Shown here piece after piece: positions 7,373-10,282 of a stretch of DNA of 10,282 nt. The stretch is taken from positions 1 through 10,282 of the forward strand of contig JAEYWA010000021.1 of NCBI GenBank assembly GCA_023431385.1, read 5' to 3'. Made by a program: the position numbers and the translations under genes. Numbering within the stretch: the stretch's first letter is position 1; every line of letters starts with the position of its first letter. A model generated the notes under the pieces. It saw nothing but the letters and a program-made list of their open reading frames with translations. It was not told the DNA's origin and ran no database searches. The stretch comes from Bacillota bacterium. GTDB taxonomy: Bacteria > Bacillota > Clostridia > Acetivibrionales > DSM-1351.

Positions 7373-8551
7373 ATGGAAACAGTATTTGATAAAAAGGATA
7401 ATTGTTATGGCTGCAGTTCCTGCGTACAGATATGTCCCACTAATGCCATAGACCTTATGGTTGATAAGGAAGGCTTTGCATACCCTGAAATAAATCATAA
7501 TAAATGTACCGACTGCGGCCTGTGCAGAAAGTCCTGTCCCATTTTCAGTAGTATTGAAGCCCCTTCCGAGCCTTATCCTCATGTATATGCTATATGGAAC
7601 AGAAACGAGGAGGTAAGGAAGTCAAGCACTTCAGGCGGTGTATTTTCAGCACTGGCTGAAGTGGTACTCTCCCAGGGAGGGGTGGTTTTTGGTGCTGCCT
7701 TCAATGATAAAATTGAAGCTGTTCACAGGGCCGTAGAGTCAATGGACCAGCTTTGTAGTCTTCAAGGCTCAAAATATACTCAAAGTTCCATCGGTAATAC
7801 CTATAAAGAAATCAGAATACTGCTGAAGGACGGAAGAAAGGTTCTATTTTCAGGTACTCCCTGTCAGGTAAGCGGCTTATACTCTTTTCTTGGCATAAAC
7901 AACGAAAATCTGTATACCTGCGATTGTGTTTGTCACGGAGTCCCCTCTCCCGGTGTATTTGAGCTCTATAAGGCACACTTGGAGAAATTAAACAACTCTG
8001 AAATACAAAGGTTTCAATTTCGTAACAAATCCTCTGGCTGGAAGAATTATAATGTAACTGTGGGCTTTAAAAACGGCCAATGTGTAAGTACCAATTTCAA
8101 AGAAGATCCATACATGAGGGGGTTTATCAGTAACATGTACTTAAGACCCTCCTGCCACAGCTGTAAATATGCTTCTGTAAATAGACCGTCGGATATCACT
8201 CTGGCTGATTTCTGGGGTATTGATAAGTTTAATCCCCAGCTTGATGACGATAAGGGTACCTCGCTAATTTTGTCAAACTCCCCAAGGGGTGAGGAGTTAC
8301 TGAAGGCTTGTCAGGACAAACTTGCTATTCACAAAGTTAACCTACCAGCTGCTATCAGAGAGAATCCCAGCCTTATAGGTCCTTCAAGCCCAAACAAACG
8401 AAGGAACGGGTTTTTCACAGAAATGGAGAATGGAGACTTCCTTGCTCTTGCGCACAAATTTTTAAAAGCGCCGTCGAGGACTCAGCTGTTATGGAGAAGG
8501 TGTCTGCGGATTCCTAAAAAACTGGCTAAGCTGGTCTTAAGAAATAACTGA
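7373..8551 (+). CDS. FrhB-like iron-sulfur protein (annotated coenzyme F420 hydrogenase/dehydrogenase beta subunit family)
   Basis: A 392-residue protein. Two N-terminal [4Fe-4S] motifs, CYGCSSCVQICP (C11, C14, C17, C21) and CTDCGLCRKSCP (C45, C48, C51, C55), precede the FrhB N- and C-terminal domains. Landmarks are SSTSGGVFSAL (84-94), LFSGTPCQVSGL (158-169, C164), CDCVCHGVPSPG (183-194), SCHSCKYA (260-267) and SDITLADFWGI (273-283). FrhB in methanogens binds flavin and reduces F420; bacterial relatives in glycan loci are likely flavin/Fe-S oxidoreductases of unknown substrate, and F420 use is not implied. The extra Cys pairs in the C-terminal half suggest further metal or cluster binding. 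GGGGGT lies five bases before the ATG. Its place 14 bases after the flippase supports a role in glycan modification. Family call is firm; reaction unknown. Confidence 0.88.
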   Translation: METVFDKKDNCYGCSSCVQICPTNAIDLMVDKEGFAYPEINHNKCTDCGLCRKSCPIFSSIEAPSEPYPHVYAIWNRNEEVRKSSTSGGVFSALAEVVLSQGGVVFGAAFNDKIEAVHRAVESMDQLCSLQGSKYTQSSIGNTYKEIRILLKDGRKVLFSGTPCQVSGLYSFLGINNENLYTCDCVCHGVPSPGVFELYKAHLEKLNNSEIQRFQFRNKSSGWKNYNVTVGFKNGQCVSTNFKEDPYMRGFISNMYLRPSCHSCKYASVNRPSDITLADFWGIDKFNPQLDDDKGTSLILSNSPRGEELLKACQDKLAIHKVNLPAAIRENPSLIGPSSPNKRRNGFFTEMENGDFLALAHKFLKAPSRTQLLWRRCLRIPKKLAKLVLRNN

Positions 8552-8563
8552 ATTCATCAGTTA
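8545..8563 (+). repeat. Short inverted repeat across the stop codon of the FrhB-like gene
   Basis: TAACTGA (8545-8551) and TCAGTTA (8557-8563) form a perfect 7-base stem with a 5-base loop, and the left arm contains the TGA stop. The stem is AT-rich and no T-run follows, so a strong intrinsic terminator is unlikely. It could protect the mRNA 3' end or be chance. Confidence 0.3.
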
Positions 8564-8619
8564 AAATGAGTAATTCCTTATTTAGCCTTGCTCAAAATCC
8601 ATATAAGCCTTGCATGAAA

Positions 8620-8648
8620 TTGACATCTTGAAAACGAGGTGCTAAACT
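8620..8648 (+). promoter_or_regulatory. SigA-type promoter for the glycosyltransferase gene
   Basis: A perfect TTGACA (8620-8625) and TAAACT (8643-8648, 4 of 6 matches) are separated by 17 bases in the 168-base gap between the FrhB-like gene and the glycosyltransferase. Start would be near 8655. This suggests the glycosyltransferase can be expressed separately from the three genes before it. Confidence 0.55.
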
Positions 8649-8655
8649 AACCATA

Positions 8656-8676
8656 AAAATGCCTCAGAGGTATTTT
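8656..8676 (+). promoter_or_regulatory. Hairpin at the predicted 5' end of the glycosyltransferase mRNA
   Basis: AAAATGCC (8656-8663) pairs with GGTATTTT (8669-8676) around the loop TCAGA, with one G-U pair. It begins where transcription from the upstream promoter should start, so it may be an operator or a 5'-stabilising stem. Because an A-tract precedes it and a T-tract closes it, it could instead be a weak terminator for the upstream operon. Confidence 0.35.
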
Positions 8677-8719
8677 ATCACAATTTAAATTTGCCAAAAT
8701 GCGGGAGATGGGAGATTAG

Positions 8720-9670
8720 ATGGACAGTTCACCGTTGATATCTGTAATTATTCCAATGTATAATACCGGAGATTATATTGAACAGACAGTTAAAAGCGTA
8801 TTGGCTCAAACCTACAGCAAACTTGAAGTAGTTATAGTAGATGACGGAAGTACCGACAATGGTGCAGCACTTGTGGAGTCTCTTAGAAGGAGTGACTCCA
8901 GAATCAGATATATCTATCAAGAAAACCAGGGGGTTTCAGCAGCCAGGAACAATGCAATTGCTAATTCCTCAGGTGAATATCTTGCGTTTCTGGACAGTGA
9001 TGACCTGTGGAAGCCCCATAAACTCGAAAAGCAGTTGAGAAAGCTGGAAACTACAGGTATGGACGCCTGCTACTGCGGCTATCAGATGTTCTGCGGTGAT
9101 GAAATGGGTAAAACCTTTCCCGAGCGTTATTTTGAAGGAAAGGTTTTAATTGAGGTCATAGAGGAAAAAGTATCCGTTTGGACCAGTACGGTCTTAATCA
9201 GAAAGTCGGTTGTAACGGACAATAACATATCCTTCAGGCAGGGCTTGAACTGGAGTGAGGATATGGAGTTCTTCTGCAAGCTTATGTACCTTGGCAGCTT
9301 TTGTTGTGTCCGTGAGACACTGGCACTTTACAGGCAAAGACCAAATTCCCTTTCGGTTTCACCGGACAGAGCCCCCGAAATCGGACTTTGGAAGGACTTT
9401 ATTAATTGGCTGAATACTGTACCCGAACAGGCCAAGTATGATAAAAAAGAAATTATTCGCGCAGTGCAAGCCTATAAGCTGCCTTCAATAGCCATATTTT
9501 GCATATTTCAGAAGCTTGTTTCAGGCGAGGTTATCGATCAGGACTTCCTTTTAAAGGTTCCTCCGAAGCTGGTTTACGATTACAAGCCCAGCCTGTCAAC
9601 AACAGGTATAAAGCTGTTTATAAAGAAAATACTGATACTATATAAATACGGATACAAAAGCTTTTCTTGA
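8720..9670 (+). CDS. Family 2 glycosyltransferase (GT-A fold)
   Basis: A 316-residue inverting glycosyltransferase of GT2, expected to use a nucleotide sugar at the cytoplasmic membrane face. The N-terminal GT-A domain has ISVIIPMYNTGDYIEQTVKS (7-26), VDDGSTD (40-46, nucleotide binding), QGVSAARNNAI (70-80) and the metal-binding LDSDD (91-95). WSEDMEFF (178-185) supplies the acidic pair E180-D181, the usual place of the catalytic base. YRQRPNSLS (204-212) follows, as in many O-antigen and capsule transferases. The C-terminal 100 residues are less conserved and basic (KLFIKKILILYKYGYK), perhaps contacting the membrane. No transmembrane helix is clear. The ATG follows GGGAG (8710-8714) by five bases. 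It is separated from the upstream genes by its own promoter. Donor and acceptor cannot be told. Confidence 0.92.
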   Translation: MDSSPLISVIIPMYNTGDYIEQTVKSVLAQTYSKLEVVIVDDGSTDNGAALVESLRRSDSRIRYIYQENQGVSAARNNAIANSSGEYLAFLDSDDLWKPHKLEKQLRKLETTGMDACYCGYQMFCGDEMGKTFPERYFEGKVLIEVIEEKVSVWTSTVLIRKSVVTDNNISFRQGLNWSEDMEFFCKLMYLGSFCCVRETLALYRQRPNSLSVSPDRAPEIGLWKDFINWLNTVPEQAKYDKKEIIRAVQAYKLPSIAIFCIFQKLVSGEVIDQDFLLKVPPKLVYDYKPSLSTTGIKLFIKKILILYKYGYKSFS

Positions 9671-9764
9671 TTTCAGACCCCAAGCAGATAACCATCGTAT
9701 AGAATATGGGGCGCTGTTATAAAGAGCATAATTTATTTAATGCAATGTTTATGATTTAATATTC

Positions 9765-9793
9765 TTGTGATGCAAATTCATGAGAATTTTAAA
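9765..9793 (+). promoter_or_regulatory. Candidate promoter for the DUF4330 gene
   Basis: TTGTGA (9765-9770) and TTTAAA (9788-9793) lie 17 bases apart, each matching 4 of 6 consensus bases. Transcription would start near 9800, inside the left arm of the inverted repeat that follows. The match is modest and the region is AT-rich. Confidence 0.35.
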
Positions 9794-9795
9794 TA

Positions 9796-9828
9796 AGAAT
9801 GACTAAACCTTTTAAAATTAGTTATTCT
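9796..9828 (+). promoter_or_regulatory. Imperfect inverted repeat in the leader of the DUF4330 gene
   Basis: AGAATGACTAA (9796-9806) and TTAGTTATTCT (9818-9828) pair over 11 bases, ten Watson-Crick and one G-U, around an 11-base loop. It sits between the candidate promoter and the AAGGAG ribosome site (9843-9848). Possible roles are an operator at the start site or an mRNA 5' stem. No T-run follows, so termination is unlikely. Confidence 0.4.
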
Positions 9829-9858
9829 AAAAATATATAACTAAGGAGAGTAGTAAGA

Positions 9859-10282
9859 ATGAAAATTATTAATGAAAAGGGAAAATTATTCGGACTGATT
9901 AACATTGTTGATCTTAGTATTATTATTTTAGTTATTCTGATTGGTGCTGTAGTAGTATTAACAACCGCAGGAAAAGATGTTGGCCCTATAACTAGTGAAG
10001 AAAGTCTTCAGGAAATTACCGTTACCTTTAGAAGTGCTGTGCGCAGCGATGAACAGTTGAAGGCTTTGAAAGAGAAAGATCAGCTAATTTCACTTCTTAA
10101 GCCGGTAGATGCCTATATCAAAACCGTGGAGTTCAAACCTCTTGAGGTCCAAATTAATACAGCAGATGGAAAAGCAGTGTACTCTGTTGATCCTAAAAGA
10201 AAAGAGCTTGTTGCAACGTTTACTATGAAAACAAACAAAGGTAGTGGAATAATCAAGCTTGAATCTCAGGAAATTGCAGTTG
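9859..10282 (+). CDS. DUF4330-like membrane-anchored protein (C-terminus beyond window)
   Basis: An open frame runs off the right edge with 141 residues visible and no stop. It begins MKIINEKGKLFGLINIVDLS, a pattern I recognise from DUF4330 proteins of Clostridia, then a single hydrophobic segment at about 15-36 (short N-terminal tail inside, remainder probably outside). The rest is a predicted beta-rich soluble domain, with segments such as EITVTFRSAV (52-61), AYIKTVEFKPLEVQI (85-99) and GIIKLESQEIAV at the edge. The ATG follows AAGGAG (9843-9848) by ten bases, a strong ribosome site. The family has no known biochemical role. Relatives often sit near surface-polysaccharide genes, consistent with the cluster just upstream. 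Its own promoter region suggests a separate transcription unit. Confidence 0.78.
   Translation, partial: MKIINEKGKLFGLINIVDLSIIILVILIGAVVVLTTAGKDVGPITSEESLQEITVTFRSAVRSDEQLKALKEKDQLISLLKPVDAYIKTVEFKPLEVQINTADGKAVYSVDPKRKELVATFTMKTNKGSGIIKLESQEIAV

Noticed and set aside
9678..9711. CCCCA (9678-9682) and TGGGG (9707-9711) after the glycosyltransferase as a possible terminator.
   Set aside because: The stem is only 5 bases with a 24-base loop and no T-run follows.
9818..9938. An exact 11-base repeat, TTAGTTATTCT, at 9818-9828 and inside the DUF4330 gene at 9928-9938.
   Set aside because: The second copy encodes part of a Leu/Val/Ile-rich membrane helix in AT-rich codons, so a chance match is likely.
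1..10282. Search for tRNA, rRNA, CRISPR arrays, transposases, integrases, attachment repeats and replication origins.
   Set aside because: Nothing with the expected sequence or arrangement was seen by eye; the coding regions account for most of the window.

Overview
The window looks like an AT-rich Clostridia (Bacillota) chromosome, possibly a relative of the mesophilic cellulolytic clostridia. The grounds are protein character, AGGAGG-type ribosome binding sites, SigA-like promoters and the conserved alr-mazE-mazF order known from Firmicutes such as Bacillus subtilis. The genus is inference. No rRNA, tRNA, insertion sequence, CRISPR array or phage gene is visible, and no gene-free stretch exceeds 300 bases.

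Left half (1-4408), all on the minus strand, read right to left: a coiled-coil protein of unknown function (209 aa); a bifunctional NAD(P)HX epimerase/dehydratase (nnr); alanine racemase (alr); and a MazEF/EndoAI-EndoA toxin-antitoxin pair whose toxin runs off the left edge. The toxin-antitoxin pair has its own good promoter (608-637). A 15-codon leader ORF lies in frame with the antitoxin and ends just two codons before its TTG start.

Right half (4523-9670), all on the plus strand: a small cell-surface glycan locus transcribed divergently from the left block. A strong promoter (4523-4551) precedes a polysaccharide pyruvyl transferase, a Wzx-type flippase and an FrhB-like iron-sulfur protein, which are tightly spaced and probably form one operon. 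After a 168-base gap with its own promoter (8620-8648) comes a family 2 glycosyltransferase. The likely joint job is to add an acidic ketal or related modification to a lipid-linked oligosaccharide and flip it across the membrane. No priming glycosyltransferase, polymerase or chain-length regulator is present here.

The right edge holds the start of a DUF4330-type membrane-anchored protein (9859 onward), preceded by an imperfect inverted repeat. The most unusual observations are the in-frame leader ORF of the antitoxin, the pyruvyl transferase-flippase-FrhB association in an organism group not expected to make F420, and several promoters with inverted repeats at or next to the predicted start site.
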